From positions 5,269 through 11,735 of the forward strand of contig JAPLMC010000072.1 of the NCBI GenBank assembly GCA_026387215.1: 6,467 nucleotides of DNA. Reading direction: 5' to 3'. Each line of letters starts with the position of its first letter. Positions within the stretch are counted from its first letter, which is position 1. The translations under genes were made by a program, and so were the position numbers. Shown piece after piece: positions 5,742 through 6,467 of this stretch. Below the pieces are notes generated by a model. The model did no database searches, had not been told where the DNA came from, and was given only the letters and a program-made list of their open reading frames with translations. The DNA comes from Candidatus Omnitrophota bacterium. Lineage in GTDB: Bacteria > Omnitrophota > Gorgyraeia > Gorgyraeales > Gorgyraeaceae.

Positions 5742-6467
5742 AAAAGGTTCTTGCATCTTCTCTTTTGATATTTTTTATATTTACTGGAATCCTAGTGGCG
5801 CTCGACAACCCGGAAGATCTCTATGAAAAAGGAAACTCAAGCTATGAAAATGGAGATTATGAAAATGCAATTTCTTTCTATGAAGAGCTTTTTAGAATTG
5901 ACAAAACTAGCTCGGAAGTATTTTATAATTTGGGCAACAGCTACTTCAAATTGAAAAAAATAGGTAAAGCTATTTTGAATTATGAGAGGGCGCTGAGGCT
6001 GAATCCGCGCGATAAAGATACGCAGCTTAATCTAAAGCTAGCTAGAGCGATGGCCATAGATAAAATAAATATTTCCGAAAGAGGTTTTATTTTAAATATG
6101 CTGTTTTTTTTGTATGACAGGGCTAATATAAATGAGTTGTCGCTAATATGTTCCTTTCTTTATTTTGCTATAATTTTAATTTTAATATTTTCGATATTTT
6201 TTATTGCTAAAAGGCGGCTTATGTTTTATACTGCTGCTTCACTAGGAGCTATTTTTTTTATCCTATTTATATTTTTATTTGCAAAAATAAGGGAAGAAAA
6301 TTTTACAAAAACAGGAATTGTCATAGCTGAAAAAACTGACGCAAGAAGCGGGCCAAAAGAAGATTATCTTTTGCAATTTACTCTTCACGAAGGCGCAAAA
6401 ATTAGCATAGTAAAAAAGGTCCAAGGGTGGTATGAGATTGACCTTTCAAAGGACTTAAAAGGCTGGA
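5738..6467 (+). CDS. batE: BatE: TPR protein with two TM helices and SH3b domain (3' truncated)
   Basis: The frame is open from the ATG in the ATGA overlap with batD to the window edge, giving 243 codons with no stop. Order: signal peptide or N-terminal anchor (about 1-21), TPR 1 (L-Y-E-K-G-N-S-S-Y-E-N-G-D-Y, 28-41, with helix B to 55), TPR 2 (V-F-Y-N-L-G-N-S-Y-F-K, 61-71, and A-I-L-N-Y-E-R-A-L-R-L-N-P, 78-90), a capping helix, two TM helices (about 137-157 and 164-182), then a bacterial SH3 domain (about 192 on) with A-R-S-G-P, L-H-E-G-A-K and G-W-Y-E-I-D. The sequence breaks at K-G-W, which in SH3b domains is almost the end, so only a few residues are likely missing. In such clusters BatE is the last Bat gene; its SH3b domain may bind the cell wall or a partner peptide. 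A GAGAG site about 6 nt upstream supports the start. Confidence 0.88.
   Translation, partial: MKKVLASSLLIFFIFTGILVALDNPEDLYEKGNSSYENGDYENAISFYEELFRIDKTSSEVFYNLGNSYFKLKKIGKAILNYERALRLNPRDKDTQLNLKLARAMAIDKINISERGFILNMLFFLYDRANINELSLICSFLYFAIILILIFSIFFIAKRRLMFYTAASLGAIFFILFIFLFAKIREENFTKTGIVIAEKTDARSGPKEDYLLQFTLHEGAKISIVKKVQGWYEIDLSKDLKGW

Overview
The window is a run of tightly packed plus-strand genes from an AT-rich bacterium. It carries most of a Bat ("Bacteroides aerotolerance") type operon: two membrane-anchored von Willebrand factor A (VWA) proteins with accessory TPR and BatD-type proteins. Isoleucine is often ATA and arginine often AGA/AGG. The gene order DUF4381/BatD-like, batA, batB, batC, batD, batE occurs in Bacteroidota, spirochaetes and several PVC-related or uncultured phyla. 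The general look (codon use, short leaders, MAG-like character) would fit a lineage such as Omnitrophota or Elusimicrobiota, but that placement is a low-confidence impression.

Layout. 2-130: 3' end of a YggU/DUF167 family gene. 127-1047: a short BatD-like protein (signal peptide, one beta domain, TM helix, cytoplasmic helical domain). 1052-2041: BatA. 2043-2090: a perfect 15-bp inverted repeat filling most of the only structured intergenic gap. 2107-3108: BatB. 3105-3856: BatC, a TPR protein whose reading frame is broken near 3275-3281. 3903-5741: BatD. 5738-6467: BatE (TPR, two TM helices, SH3b), cut by the window edge. Three junctions are four-base ATGA stop/start overlaps (127-130, 3105-3108, 5738-5741), so the genes are almost certainly co-transcribed and partly translationally coupled. 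No stretch over 300 bases lacks a gene.

How the genes may work together. The set is three paralogous pairs: two BatD-type proteins, two VWA proteins with complete MIDAS metal sites, and two TPR proteins. All carry signal peptides or TM segments, so the products probably form an envelope complex with VWA and beta domains on the periplasmic side. In other genomes such clusters sit beside a MoxR-type AAA+ ATPase and a DUF58 protein; neither is visible here. The biochemical role of Bat complexes is unsettled (oxidative or envelope stress, or metal-dependent maturation of a partner).

Most notable points: batC appears to have lost about 37 nt, removing half a TPR and shifting the frame; a long perfect palindrome lies between batA and batB; and the four BatD-type beta domains across two genes are clear repeats of one unit. 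I see no wholly novel system: the operon is a known type with local peculiarities.
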